The notes under the pieces: model-generated
Seen by the model: only the letters and a program-made list of their open reading frames with translations
What the model was told of the DNA's origin: nothing
The model's database searches: none
Shown: in pieces, positions 14,921 to 30,322 of the stretch
Layout of the letters: the number at the start of each line of letters is the position of its first letter
Numbering within the stretch: the stretch's first letter is position 1
Made by a program: the position numbers and the translations under genes
Assembly (NCBI GenBank): GCA_963920705.1
Contig: OY987232.1
Span: 3,782,001 to 3,846,000, forward strand
Reading direction: 5' to 3'
DNA length: 64,000 nt
From: Odiellus spinosus
Lineage: Eukaryota; Arthropoda; Arachnida; Opiliones; Phalangiidae

Positions 14921-17900
14921 ATTCCAAAAAAACATCTTATCAAAAAGCGTATTTTTAAAATCTGAAATTTGACTATTTTGATATTGTATGATTTCTTGAA
15001 TTGTCCATATTATTCTTGTTTTTCAACGGATTTTTGAAAACTCTTATTATTTAGATTGTCCAATAATTGCTCTTTCGAATGACATTGGTTTTGTCTAAAT
15101 TGCCAAAACATAACAAATATCAAATGGGTTAATATTAAGCAAAAACGCTTAAAAATCAAAGATTATTGGATTCAAATGGACACAAAACATTTGATTTTTA
15201 AACGATTTAGACAAGATCAACACCTATCGAAAGAGCAAGTATTGATCAATCTAAAAAAAAGAGTTTTGGAAAATCCGTTGAAAAACATGGAAAATATGGC
15301 CAATGCAAAAAACATCTAATATCAAAAAGCGTATTTTTAAAATCTGAAATTTGACTATTTTGATATTGTGAGATTTCTTGAAATGGCCATATTTTTCTTG
15401 TTTTCAACGGATTTTTGAAAACTCTACCTATTTAGACTTAGCAATAATTGCTCTTTCGAGTGACATTGGTTTTGTCTAAATTGCCAAAACATAACAAATA
15501 TAAAATGGGTTAAAATTAAGCAAAAACGCTTAAAAATCAAAGATTATTGGGTTCAAATGGACACAAAACATTTAATTTTTAAGCGATTTAGACAAAATCA
15601 ACACAAATCGAAAGAGCAAATATTGATCAATATAAAACAAGAGTTTTGGAAAATCCGTTGAAAAACATGGAAAATATGGCCAATACAAAAAAACATCTAA
15701 TATCAAAAAGCGTATTTTTAAAATCTGAAATTTGACTATTTTGATATTGTATGATTTCTTGAATTGGCCATATTATTCTTGTTTTTCAACGGATTTTTGA
15801 AAACTCTTATTATTTAGACTGTCCAATAATTGCTCTTTCGAATGACATTGGTTTTGTCTAAATTGCCAAAATGTAACAAATACAAAATGGATTGAAATTA
15901 AGCATGCACGCTTAAAAAATCAAAGATTATTGGATTCAAATGGACCCAAAACATTTGATTTTTAAGCGATTTAGACAAAATCAACACCTATCGAAAGAGC
16001 AAGTATTGATCAATCAAAAAAACAAGAGATTTGGAAAATCCGTTGAAAACATGGAAAATATGGCAAATTCAAAAAAACATCTAATATCAAAAAGCGTATT
16101 TTTAAAATCTGAAATTTGACTATTTTGATATTGTATGATTTCTTGAATTGGCCATATTATTCTTGTTTTTCAACGGATTTTTGAAAACTCTTATTATTTA
16201 GACTGTCCATTAATTGCTCTTTCGAATGACATTGGTTTTGTCTAAATTGCCAAAACGTAACAAATATAAAATGGGTTGAAATTAAGCAAAAACGCTTAAA
16301 AATCAAAGATTATTGGATTCAAAAGGACACAAAACATTTGATTTTTAAGCGATTTAGACAAAATGAACACCTATCGAAAGAGCAAATATTGATCAATCTA
16401 AAAAAAGAGTTTTGGAAAATCCGTTGAAAAACATGGAAAATATGGTTAATACAAAAAAACATCTAATATCAAAAAGTGTATTTTTAAAATCTGAAATTTG
16501 ACTATTTTGATATTGTAAGATTTCTTGAATTGGCCATATTATTCTTGTTTTTCAACGGATTTTTGAAAACTCTTAATATTTAGACTGTCCAATAATTGCT
16601 CTTTCGAATGACATTGGTTTTGTCTAAATTGCCAAAATGTAACAAATACAAAATGGGTTGAAATTAAGGAAACACGCTTAAAAATCAAAGATTATTGGAT
16701 TCAAATGGACACAAAACATTTGATTTTTTAGCGATTTAGACAAAATCAACACCTATCGAAAGAGCAAGTATTGATCAATCTAAATACCAAGAGTTTTAGA
16801 AAATTCGTTGAAAAAATGGAAAATATGGCAAATTCAAAAAAACATCTAATATCAAAAAGCGTATTTTTAAAATCTGAAATTTGACTTTTTTGATATTGTA
16901 TGATTTCTTGAATTGGCCATATTATTCTTGTTTTTCAACGGATTTTTGAGAACTCTAATTATTTAGACTGCACAATAATTGCTCTTTCGAATGACATTGG
17001 TTTTGTCTAAATTGCCAAAACATAACAAATATCACATGGGTTAAAATTAAGCAAAAACGCTTAAAAATCAAAGATTATTGGATTCAAAAGGACACAAAAC
17101 ATTTGATTTTTAAGCGATTTAGACAAAATCAACACCTATCGAAAGAGCAAATATTGATCAATCTAAAAAAAGAGTTTTGGAAAATACGTTGAAAAACATG
17201 GAAAATATGGCAAATTCCAAAAAAACATCTTATCAAAAAGCGTATTTTTAAAATCTGAAATTTGACTATTTTGATATTGTATGATTTCTTGAATTGTCCA
17301 TATTATTCTTGTTTTTCAACGGATTTTTGAAAACTCTTATTATTTAGATTGTCCAATAATTGCTCTTTCGAATGACATTGGTTTTGTCTAAATTGCCAAA
17401 ACATAACAAATATCAAATGGGTTAATATTAAGCAAAAACGCTTAAAAATCAAAGATTATTGGATTCAAATGGACACAAAACATTTGATTTTTAAACGATT
17501 TAGACAAGATCAACACCTATCGAAAGAGCAAGTATTGATCAATCTAAAAAAAAGAGTTTTGGAAAATCCGTTGAAAAACATGGAAAATATGGCCAATGCA
17601 AAAAACATCTAATATCAAAAAGCGTATTTTTAAAATCTGAAATTTGACTATTTTGATATTGTGAGATTTCTTGAAATGGCCATATTTTTCTTGTTTTCAA
17701 CGGATTTTTGAAAACTCTACCTATTTAGACTTAGCAATAATTGCTCTTTCGAGTGACATTGGTTTTGTCTAAATTGCCAAAACATAACAAATATAAAATG
17801 GGTTAAAATTAAGCAAAAACGCTTAAAAATCAAAGATTATTGGGTTCAAATGGACACAAAACATTTAATTTTTAAGCGATTTAGACAAAATCAACACAAA

Positions 17901-20900
17901 TCGAAAGAGCAAATATTGATCAATATAAAACAAGAGTTTTGGAAAATCCGTTGAAAAACATGGAAAATATGGCCAATACAAAAAAACATCTAATATCAAA
18001 AAGCGTATTTTTAAAATCTGAAATTTGACTATTTTGATATTGTATGATTTCTTGAATTGTCCATATTATTCTTGTTTTTCAACGGATTTTTGAAAACTCT
18101 TATTATTTAGATTGTCAAATAATTGCTCTTTCGAATGACATTGGTTTTGTCTAAATTGCCAAAACATAACAAATATCACATGGGTTAAAAATAAGCAAAA
18201 ACGCTTAAAAATCAAAGGTTATTGGATTCAAATGGACACAAAACATTTGATTTTTAAGCGATTTAGACAAAATCAACACCTATCGAAAGAGCAAGTATTG
18301 ATCAATCTAAATAACAAGAGTTTTTCAAAATCCGTTGAAAACATGGAAAATTTGGCAAATTCAAAAAAACATCTAATATCAAAAAGCGTATTTTTAAAAT
18401 CTGAAATTTGACTATTTTGATATTGTATGATTTCTTGAATTGGCCATATTATTCTTGTTTTTCAACGGATTTTTGAAAACTCTTATTATTTAGACTGTCC
18501 AATAATTGCTCTTTCGAATGACATTGGTTTTGTCTAAATTGCCAAAATGTAACAAATACAAAATGGATTGAAATTAAGCATGCACGCTTAAAAAATCAAA
18601 GATTATTGGATTCAAATGGACCCAAAACATTTGATTTTTAAGCGATTTAGACAAAATCAACACCTATCGAAAGAGCAAGTATTGATCAATCAAAAAAACA
18701 AGAGATTTGGAAAATCCGTTGAAAACATGGAAAATATGGCAAATTCAAAAAAACATCTAATATCAAAAAGCGTATTTTTAAAATCTGAAATTTGACTATT
18801 TTGATATTGTATGATTTCTTGAATTGGCCATATTATTCTTTTTTTTCAACGGATTTTTGAAAACTCTTATTATTTAGACTGTCCATTAATTGCTCTTTCG
18901 AATGACATTGGTTTTGTCTAAATTGCCAAAACGTAACAAATATAAAATGGGTATAAATTAAGCAAAAACGCTTAAAAATCAAAGATTATTGGATTCAAAA
19001 GGACACAAAACATTTGATTTTTAAGCGATTTAGACAAAATGAACACCTATCGAAAGAGCAAATATTGATCAATCTAAAAAAAGAGTTTTGGAAAATCCGT
19101 TGAAAAACATGGAAAATATGGTTAATACAAAAAAACATCTAATATCAAAAAGTGTATTTTTAAAATCTGAAATTTGACTATTTTGATATTGTAAGATTTC
19201 TTGAATTGGCCATATTATTCTTGTTTTTCAACGGATTTTTGAAAACTCTTAATATTTAGACTGTCCAATAATTGCTCTTTCGAATGACATTGGTTTTGTC
19301 TAAATTGCCAAAATGTAACAAATACAAAATGGGTTGAAATTAAGGAAACACGCTTAAAAATCAAAGATTATTGGATTCAAATGGACACAAAACATTTGAT
19401 TTTTTAGCGATTTAGACAAAATCAACACCTATCGAAAGAGCAAGTATTGATCAATCTAAATACCAAGAGTTTTAGAAAATTCGTTGAAAAAATGGAAAAT
19501 ATGGCAAATTCAAAAAAACATCTAATATCAAAAAGCGTATTTTTAAAATCTGAAATTTGACTTTTTTGATATTGTATGATTTCTTGAATTGGCCATATTA
19601 TTCTTGTTTTTCAACGGATTTTTGAGAACTCTAATTATTTAGACTGCACAATAATTGCTCTTTCGAATGACATTGGTTTTGTCTAAATTGCCAAAACATA
19701 ACAAATATCACATGGGTTAAAATTAAGCAAAAACGCTTAAAAATCAAAGATTATTGGATTCAAAAGGACACAAAACATTTGATTTTTAAGCGATTTAGAC
19801 AAAATCAACACCTATCGAAAGAGCAAATATTGATCAATCTAAAAAAAGAGTTTTGGAAAATACGTTGAAAAACATGGAAAATATGGCAAATTCCAAAAAA
19901 ACATCTTATCAAAAAGCGTATTTTTAAAATCTGAAATTTGACTATTTTGATATTGTATGATTTCTTGAATTGTCCATATTATTCTTGTTTTTCAACGGAT
20001 TTTTGAAAACTCTTATTATTTAGATTGTCCAATAATTGCTCTTTCGAATGACATTGGTTTTGTCTAAATTGCCAAAACATAACAAATATCAAATGGGTTA
20101 ATATTAAGCAAAAACGCTTAAAAATCAAAGATTATTGGATTCAAATGGACACAAAACATTTGATTTTTAAACGATTTAGACAAGATCAACACCTATCGAA
20201 AGAGCAAGTATTGATCAATCTAAAAAAAAGAGTTTTGGAAAATCCGTTGAAAAACATGGAAAATATGGCCAATGCAAAAAACATCTAATATCAAAAAGCG
20301 TATTTTTAAAATCTGAAATTTGACTATTTTGATATTGTGAGATTTCTTGAAATGGCCATATTTTTCTTGTTTTCAACGGATTTTTGAAAACTCTACCTAT
20401 TTAGACTTAGCAATAATTGCTCTTTCGAGTGACATTGGTTTTGTCTAAATTGCCAAAACATAACAAATATAAAATGGGTTAAAATTAAGCAAAAACGCTT
20501 AAAAATCAAAGATTATTGGGTTCAAATGGACACAAAACATTTAATTTTTAAGCGATTTAGACAAAATCAACACAAATCGAAAGAGCAAATATTGATCAAT
20601 ATAAAACAAGAGTTTTGGAAAATCCGTTGAAAAACATGGAAAATATGGCCAATACAAAAAAACATCTAATATCAAAAAGCGTATTTTTAAAATCTGAAAT
20701 TTGACTATTTTGATATTGTATGATTTCTTGAATTGTCCATATTATTCTTGTTTTTCAACGGATTTTTGAAAACTCTTATTATTTAGATTGTCAAATAATT
20801 GCTCTTTCGAATGACATTGGTTTTGTCTAAATTGCCAAAACATAACAAATATCACATGGGTTAAAAATAAGCAAAAACGCTTAAAAATCAAAGGTTATTG

Positions 20901-22060
20901 GATTCAAATGGACACAAAACATTTGATTTTTAAGCGATTTAGACAAAATCAACACCTATCGAAAGAGCAAGTATTGATCAATCTAAATAACAAGAGTTTT
21001 TCAAAATCCGTTGAAAACATGGAAAATTTGGCAAATTCAAAAAAACATCTAATATCAAAAAGCGTATTTTTAAAATCTGAAATTTGACTATTTTGATATT
21101 GTATGATTTCTTGAATTGGCCATATTATTCTTGTTTTTCAACGGATTTTTGAAAACTCTTATTATTTAGACTGTCCAATAATTGCTCTTTCGAATGACAT
21201 TGGTTTTGTCTAAATTGCCAAAATGTAACAAATACAAAATGGATTGAAATTAAGCATGCACGCTTAAAAAATCAAAGATTATTGGATTCAAATGGACCCA
21301 AAACATTTGATTTTTAAGCGATTTAGACAAAATCAACACCTATCGAAAGAGCAAGTATTGATCAATCAAAAAAACAAGAGATTTGGAAAATCCGTTGAAA
21401 ACATGGAAAATATGGCAAATTCAAAAAAACATCTAATATCAAAAAGCGTATTTTTAAAATCTGAAATTTGACTATTTTGATATTGTATGATTTCTTGAAT
21501 TGGCCATATTATTCTTTTTTTTCAACGGATTTTTGAAAACTCTTATTATTTAGACTGTCCATTAATTGCTCTTTCGAATGACATTGGTTTTGTCTAAATT
21601 GCCAAAACGTAACAAATATAAAATGGGTATAAATTAAGCAAAAACGCTTAAAAATCAAAGATTATTGGATTCAAAAGGACACAAAACATTTGATTTTTAA
21701 GCGATTTAGACAAAATGAACACCTATCGAAAGAGCAAATATTGATCAATCTAAAAAAAGAGTTTTGGAAAATCCGTTGAAAAACATGGAAAATATGGTTA
21801 ATACAAAAAAACATCTAATATCAAAAAGTGTATTTTTAAAATCTGAAATTTGACTATTTTGATATTGTAAGATTTCTTGAATTGGCCATATTATTCTTGT
21901 TTTTCAACGGATTTTTGAAAACTCTTAATATTTAGACTGTCCAATAATTGCTCTTTCGAATGACATTGGTTTTGTCTAAATTGCCAAAATGTAACAAATA
22001 CAAAATGGGTTGAAATTAAGGAAACACGCTTAAAAATCAAAGATTATTGGATTCAAATGG
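14921..22060. repeat. 2676-bp seven-monomer higher-order repeat
   Basis: Rare marks recur at exactly 2676 bp: TATGGTTAAT at 16441, 19117 and 21793; AAATGGATTGAAATTAAGC near 15888, 18564 and 21240; ATTCCAAAAAAACATCTTAT at 17214 and 19890. The copies starting at 17214 and 19890 even share an eight-T run (ATTCTTTTTTTTCAAC) absent elsewhere. The block before them, 14921-17213, is 2293 bp and lacks one monomer. Identity ends near 22060, where the third copy switches to a different variant. Seven monomers times 382 bp accounts for the unit. This looks like a recent amplification. Confidence 0.88.
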
Positions 22061-25000
22061 ACACAAAACATTTAATTTTTAAGCGTTTTAGACAAAATCA
22101 ACACCTATCGAAAGAGCAAGTATTGATCAATCTAAAAAACAAGAGATTTGGAAAATCCGTTGAAAACATGGAAAATATGGCAAATTCAAAAAAACATCTA
22201 ATATCAAAAAGCGTATTTTTAAAATCTGAAATTTGACTTTTTTGATATTGTATGATTTCTTGAATTGGCCATATTATTCTTGTTTTTCAATGGATTTTTC
22301 AAAACTCTTATTATTTAGATTGTCAAATAATTGCTCTTTCGAATGACATTGGTTTTGTCTAAATTGCCAAAACATAACAAATATCACATGGGTTAAAAAT
22401 AAGCAAAAACGCTTAAAAATCAATGATTATTGGATTCAAATGGACACAAAACATTTGATTTTTAAGCGATTTAGACAAAATCAACACCTATCGAAAGAGC
22501 AAGTATTGATCAATCTAAAAAAAGAGTTTTGGAAAATCCGTTGAAAACATGGAAAATATGGCAAATTAAAAAAAATCTAATATCAGAAAGCGTATTTTTA
22601 AAATCTGAAATTTGACTATTTTGATATTGTATGATTTCTTGAATTGGCCATATTATTCTTGTTTTTCAACGGATTTTTGAAAACTCTTATTATTTAGACT
22701 GTCCAATAATTGCTCTTTCGAATGACATTGGTTTTGTCTAAATTGCCAAAACGTAACAAATACAAAATGGGTTGAAATTAAGCAAACACGCTTAAAAATC
22801 AAAGATTATTGGATACAAATGGACACAACACATTTGATTTTTAAGCGATTTAGACAAAATCAAAACTTATCGAAAGAGCAAGTATTGATCAATCTAAAAA
22901 ACAAGAGTTTTTGAAAATCCGTTGAAAAACATGAAAAATACGGCAAATTCAAAAAAAAACATCTAATATCAAAAAGCGTATTTTTAAAATCTGAAATTTG
23001 ACTATTTTGATATTGTATGATTTCTTGAATTGGCCATATTATTCTTGTTTTTCAACATATTTTTGAAAACTCTTATTATTTAGACTGTCAAATAATTGCT
23101 CTTTCGAATGACATTGGTTTTGTCTAAATTGCCAAAACGTAACAAATATCAAATGGGTTAAAATTAAGCTAAAACGCTTAAAAATCAAAGATTATTGGAT
23201 TCAAATGGACACAAAACATTTGATTTTTAAGCGATTTAGACAAAATCAACACCTATCGAAAGAGCAAGTATTGATCAATCTAAAAAAAGAGTTTTGGAAA
23301 ATCCGTTGAAAACATGGAAAATATGGCAAATTAAAAAAAATCTAATATCAGAAAGCGTATTTTTAAAATCTGAAATTTGACTATTTTGATATTGTATGAT
23401 TTCTTGAATTGGCCATATTATTCTTGTTTTTCAACGGATTTTTGAAAACTCTTATTATTTAGACTGTCCAATAATTGCTCTTTCGAATGACATTGGTTTT
23501 GTCTAAATTGCCAAAACGTAACAAATACAAAATGGGTTGAAATTAAGCAAACACGCTTAAAAATCAAAGATTATTGGATTCAAATGGACACAAAACATTT
23601 GATTTTTAAGCGATTTAGACAAAATCAACACCTATCGAAAGAGCAAGTATTGATCAATCTAAAAAACAAGAGATTTGGAAAATCCGTTGAAAACATGGAA
23701 AATATGGCAAATTCAAAAAAACATCTAATATCAAAAAGCGTATTTTTAAAATCTGAAATTTGACTATTTTGATATTGTATGATTTCTTGAATTGGCCATA
23801 TTATTCTTGTTTTTCAACGGATTTTTGAAAACTCTTATTATTTAGACTGTCCAATAATTGCTCTTTCGAATGACATTGGTTTTGTCTAAATTGCCAAAAC
23901 GTAACAAATACAAAATGGGCTGAAATTAAGCAAACACGCTTAAAAATCAAAGATTATTGGATTCAAATGGACACAAAACATTTGATTTTTAAGCGATTTA
24001 GACAAAATCAACACCTATCGAAAGAGCAAGTATTGATCAATCTAAAAAAAGAGTTTTGGAAAATCCGTTGAAAACATGGAAAATATGGCAAATTCAAAAA
24101 AACATCTAATATCAAAAAGCGTATTTTTAAAATCTGAAATTTGACTATTTTGATATTGTATGATTTCTTGAATTGGCCATATTATTCTTGTTTTTCAACG
24201 GATTTTTGAAAACTCTTATAATTAAGACTGACCAATAATTGCTCTTTCGAATGACATTGGTTTTGTCTAAATTGCCAAAACGTAACAAATACAAAATGGG
24301 TTGAAATTAAGCAAACACGCTTAAAATCAAAGATTATTGGATACAAATGGACACAAAACATTTGATTTTTAAGCGATTTAGACAAAATCAACACCTATCG
24401 AAAGAGCAATTATTGATCAATCTAAAAAAAAAGAGTTTTGGAAAATCCGTTGAAAAACATGAAAAATATGGCCAATACAAAAAAACATCTAATATCAAAA
24501 AGCGTATTTTTAAAATCTGAAATTAGACTATTTTGATATTGTATGATTTCTTGAATTGGCCATATTATTCTTGTTTTTCAACGGATTTTTGAAAACTTTT
24601 ATTATTTAGACTGTCCAATAATTGCTCTTTCGAATGACATTGGTTTTGTCTAAATTGCCAATATGTAACAAATACAAAATGGGTTGAAATTAAGCATACA
24701 CGCTTAAAAATCAAAGATTATTGGATTCAAATGGACACAAAACATTTGATTTTTAAGCGATTTAGACAAAATCAACACCTATCGAAAGAGCAAGTATTGA
24801 TCAATCTAAAAAACAAGAGATTTGGAAAATGCGTTGAAAACATGGAAAATATGCAAATTCAAAAAAACATCTAATATCAATTAGCGTATTTTTAAAATCT
24901 GAAATTTGTCTTTTTTGATATTGTATGATTTCTTGAATTGGCCATATTATTCTTGTTTTTCAACGGATTTTTGAAAACTCTTATTATTTAGATTGTCAAA

Positions 25001-27899
25001 TAATTGCTCTTTCGAATGACATTGGTTTTGTCTAAATTGCCAAAACATAACAAATATCACATGGGTTAAAATTAAGCAAACACGCTTAAAAATCAAAGAT
25101 TATTGGATTCAAATGGACACAAAACATTTGATTTTTAAGCGATTTAGACAAAATCAACACCTATCGAAAGAGCAAGTATTGATCAATCTAAAAAACAATA
25201 GATTTGGAAAATCCGTTGAAAACATGGAAAATATGGCAAATTCAAAAAAACATCTAATATCATAAAGCGTATTTTTAAAATCTGAAATTTGACTATTTTG
25301 ATATTGTATGATTTCTTGAATTGGCCATATTATTCTTGTTTTTCAACGGATTTTTGAAAACTCTTATTATTTAGACTGTCCAATAATTGCTCTTTCGAAT
25401 GACATTGGTTTTGTCTAAATTGCCAATATGTAACAAATACAAAATGGGTTGAAATTAAGCATACACGCTTAAAAATCAAAGATTATTGGATTCAAATGGA
25501 CACAAAACATTTGATTTTTAAGCGATTTAGACAAAATCAACACCTATCGAAAGAGCAAGTATTGATCAATCTAAAAAACAAGAGATTTGGAAAATGCGTT
25601 GAAAACATGGAAAATATGGCAAATTCAAAAAACATCTAATATCAATTAGCGTATTTTTAAAATCTGAAATTAGACTTTTTTGATATTGTATGATTTCTTG
25701 AATTCGCCATATTATTCTTGTTTTTCAACGGATTTTTGAAAACTCTTATTATTTAGATTGTCAAATAATTGCTCTTTCGAATGACATTGGTTTTGTCTAA
25801 ATTGCCAAAACATAACAAATATCACATGGGTTAAAAATAAGCAAAAACGCTTAAAAATCAAAGGTTATTGGATTCAAATGGACACAAAACATTTGATTTT
25901 TAAGCGATTTAGACAAAATCAACACCTATCGAAAGAGCAAGTATTGATCAATCTAAATAACAAGAGTTTTTCAAAATCCGTTGAAAACATGGAAAATTTG
26001 GCAAATTCAAAAAAACATCTAATATCAAAAAGCGTATTTTTAAAATCTGAAATTTGACTATTTTGATATTGTATGATTTCTTGAATTGGCCATATTATTC
26101 TTGTTTTTCAACGGATTTTTGAAAACTCTTATTATTTAGACTGTCCAATAATTGCTCTTTCGAATGACATTGGTTTTGTCTAAATTGCCAAAACGTAACA
26201 AATATAAAATGGGTTGAAATTAAACAAAAACGCTTAAAAATCAAAGATTATTGGATTCAAATGGACACAAAACATTTGATTTTTAAGCGATTTAGACAAA
26301 ATCAACACCTATCGAAAGAGCAAGTATTGATCAATCTAAAAAACATGAGATTTGGAAAATCCGTTGAAAACATGGAAAATATGGCAAATTCAAAAAAACA
26401 TCTAATATCAAAAAGCGTATTTTTAAAATCTGAAATTTGACTATTTTGATATTGTATGATTTCTTGAATTGGCCATATTATTCTTGTTTTTCAACGGATT
26501 TTTGAAAACTCTTATTATTTAGACTGTCCAATAATTGCTCTTTCGAATGACATTGGTTTTGTCTAAATTGCCAAAATGTAACAAATACAAAATGGGTTGA
26601 AATTAAGCATACACGCTTAAAAATCAAAGTTTATTGGATTCAAATGGACACAAAACATTTGATTTTTAAGCGATTTAGACAAAATCAACACCTATCGAAA
26701 GAGCAAGTATTGATCAATCTAAAAAACAAGAGATTTGGAAAATGCGTTGAAAACATGGAAAATATGGCAAATTCAAAAAACATCTAATATCAATTAGCGT
26801 ATTTTTAAAATCTGAAATTAGACTTTTTTGATATTGTATGATTTCTTGAATTGGCCATATTATTCTTGTTTTTCAACGGATTTTTGAAAACTCTTATTAT
26901 TTAGATTGTCAAATAATTGCTCTTTCGAATGACATTGGTTTTGTCTAAATTGCCAAAACATAACAAATATCACATGGGTTAAAAATAAGCAAAAACGCTT
27001 AAAAATCAAAGGTTATTGGATTCAAATGGACACAAAACATTTGATTTTTAAGCGATTTAGACAAAATCAACACCTATCGAAAGAGCAAGTATTGATCAAT
27101 CTAAATAACAAGAGTTTTTCAAAATCCGTTGAAAACATGGAAAATATGGCAAATTCAAAAAAACATCTAATATCAAAAAGCGTATTTTTAAAATCTGAAA
27201 TTTGACTATTTTGATATTGTATGATTTCTTGAATTGGCCATATTATTCTTGTTTTTCAACGGATTTTTGAAAACTCTTATTATTTAGACTGTCCAATAAT
27301 TGCTCTTTCGAATGACATTGGTTTTGTCTAAATTGCCAAAACGTAACAAATATAAAATGGGTTGAAATTAAACAAAAACGCTTAAAAATCAAAGATTATT
27401 GGATTCAAATGGACACAACACATTTGATTTTTAAGCGATTTAGACAAAATCAACACCTATCGAAAGAGCAATTATTGATCAATCTAAAAAAAAAGAGTTT
27501 TGGAAAATCCGTTGAAAAGCATGGAAAATATGGCCAATACAAAAAAACATCTAATATCAAAAAGCGTATTTTTAAAATCTGAAATTTGACTATTTTGATA
27601 TTGTGTGATTTCTTGAAGTGGCCATATTTTTCTTGTTTTTCAACGGATTTTTGAAAACTCTACTTATTTAGACTGTCAAATAATTGCTCTTTCGAATGAC
27701 ATTGGTTTTGTCTAAATTGCCAAAACATAACAAATATCAAATGGGTTAAAATTAAGCAAACACGCTTAAAAATCAAAGATTATTGGATTCAAATGGACAC
27801 AAAACATTTGATTTTTAAGCGATTTAGACAAAATCAACACCTATCGAAAGAGCAAGTATTGATCAATCTAAAAAAAGAGTTTTGGAAAATCCGTTGAAA

Positions 27900-30322
27900 A
27901 CATGGAAAATATGGCAAATTCAAAAAAACATCTAATATCAAAAAGCGTATTTTTAAAATCTGAAATTTGACTATTTTGATATTGTATGATTTCTTGAACT
28001 GGCCATATTATTCTTGTTTTTCAACGGATTTTTGAAAACTCTTATTATTAAGACTGTCCAATAATTGCTCTTTCGAATGACATTGGTTTTGTCTAAATTG
28101 CCAAAACGTAACAAATACAAAATGGGTTGAAATTAAGCAAACACGCTTAAAAATCAAAGATTATTGGATTCAAATGGACACAAAACATTTGATTTTTAAG
28201 CGATTTAGACAAAATCAACACCTATCGAAAGAGCAATTATTGATCAATCTAAAAAAAAGAGTTTTGGAAAATCCGTTGAAAAACATGGAAAATATGGCCA
28301 ATACAAAAAAACATCTAATATCAAAAAGCGTATTTTTAAAATCTGAAATTTGACTATTTTGATATTGTGTGATTTCTTGAAATAGCCATATTTTTCTTGT
28401 TTTTCAACGGATTTTTGAAAACTCTTATTATTTAGACTGTCCAATAATTGCTCTTTCGAATGACATTGGTTTTGTCTAAATTGCCAAAACATAACAAATA
28501 TAAAATGGGTTAAAATTAAGAAAACGCTTAAAAATCAAAGATTATTGGGTTCAAATGGACACAAAACATTTAATTTTTAAGCGATTTAGACAAAATAAAC
28601 ACAAATCGAAAGAGCAAATATTGATCAATCTAAAAAACAATAGTTTTGGAAAATCCGTTGAAAACATGGAAAATATGGCAAATTCAAAAAAACATCTAAT
28701 ATCAAAAAGCGTATTTTTAAAATCTGAAATTTGACTATTTTGATATTGTATGATTTCTTGAATTGGCCATATTATTCTTGTTTTTCAACGGATTTTTGAA
28801 AACTCTTATTATTTAGATTGTCCAATAATTGCTTTTTCGAATGACATTGGTTTTGTCTAAATTGCCAAAACATAGCAAATATCAAATGGGTTAAAATTAA
28901 GCAAAAACGCTTAAAAACCAAAGATTATTGGATACAAATGGACACAAAACATTTGATTTTTAAGCGATTTAGACAAAATCAAAACTTATCGAAAGAGCAA
29001 GTATTGATCAATCTAAAAAACAAGAGTTTTGGAAAATCCGTTGAAAAATATGGAAAATATGGCAAATTCAAAAAAACATCTAATATCAAAAAGCGTATTT
29101 TTAAAATCTGAAATTTTACTATTTTGATATTGTATGATTTCTTGAATTGGCCATATTATTCTTGTTTTTCAACGGATTTTTGAAATCTCTTATTATTTAG
29201 ACTGTCAAATAATTGCTCTTTCGAATGACATTGATTTTGTCTAAATTGCCAAAACGTAACAAATATAAAATGGGTTGAAATTAAGCAAAAACGCTTAAAA
29301 ACCAAAGATTATTGGATACAAATGGACACAAAACATTTGATTTTTAAGCGAGTTAGACAAAATCAACACCTATCGAAAGAGCAAGTATTCATCAATCTAA
29401 AAAAGTAGAGCTTTGGAAAATCCGTTGAAAAACATGGAAAATATGGCAAATTCAAAAAAACATCTAATATCAAAAAGCGTATTTTTAAAATCTGAAATTT
29501 GACTATTTTGATATTGTATGATTTCTTGAACTGGCCATATTATTCTTGTTTTTCAACGGATTTTTGAAAACTCTTATTATTAAGACTGTCCAATAATTGC
29601 TCTTTCGAATGACATTGGTTTTGTCTAAATTGCCAAAACGTAACAAATACAAAATGGGTTGAAATTAAGCAAACACGCTTAAAAATCAAAGATTATTGGA
29701 TTCAAATGGACACAAAACATTTGATTTTTAAGCGATTTAGACAAAATCAACACCTATCGAAAGAGCAATTATTGATCAATCTAAAAAAAAGAGTTTTGGA
29801 AAATCCGTTGAAAAACATGGAAAATATGGCCAATACAAAAAAACATCTAATATCAAAAAGCGTATTTTTAAAATCTGAAATTTGACTATTTTGATATTGT
29901 GTGATTTCTTGAAATAGCCATATTTTTCTTGTTTTTCAACGGATTTTTGAAAACTCTTATTATTTAGACTGTCCAATAATTGCTCTTTCGAATGACATTG
30001 GTTTTGTCTAAATTGCCAAAACATAACAAATATAAAATGGGTTAAAATTAAGAAAACGCTTAAAAATCAAAGATTATTGGGTTCAAATGGACACAAAACA
30101 TTTAATTTTTAAGCGATTTAGACAAAATAAACACAAATCGAAAGAGCAAATATTGATCAATCTAAAAAACAATAGTTTTGGAAAATCCGTTGAAAACATG
30201 GAAAATATGGCAAATTCAAATAAACATCTAATATCAAAAAGCGTATTTTTAAAATCTGAAATTTGACTATTTTGATATTGTATGATTTCTTGAATTGGCC
30301 ATATTATTCTTGTTTTTCAACG
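27900..30322. repeat. Duplicated satellite block, offset 1532 bp
   Basis: About 890 bp at 27900-28790 is repeated almost without change at 29432-30322 (offset 1532 bp, four monomers). Shared private marks are TTCTTGAACTGGCC (27991 and 29523), TTATTATTAAGACTG and GAAATAGCCATATTTTTC. The sequence between the two copies is made of other variants, so the higher-order unit here is four monomers. Confidence 0.8.
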
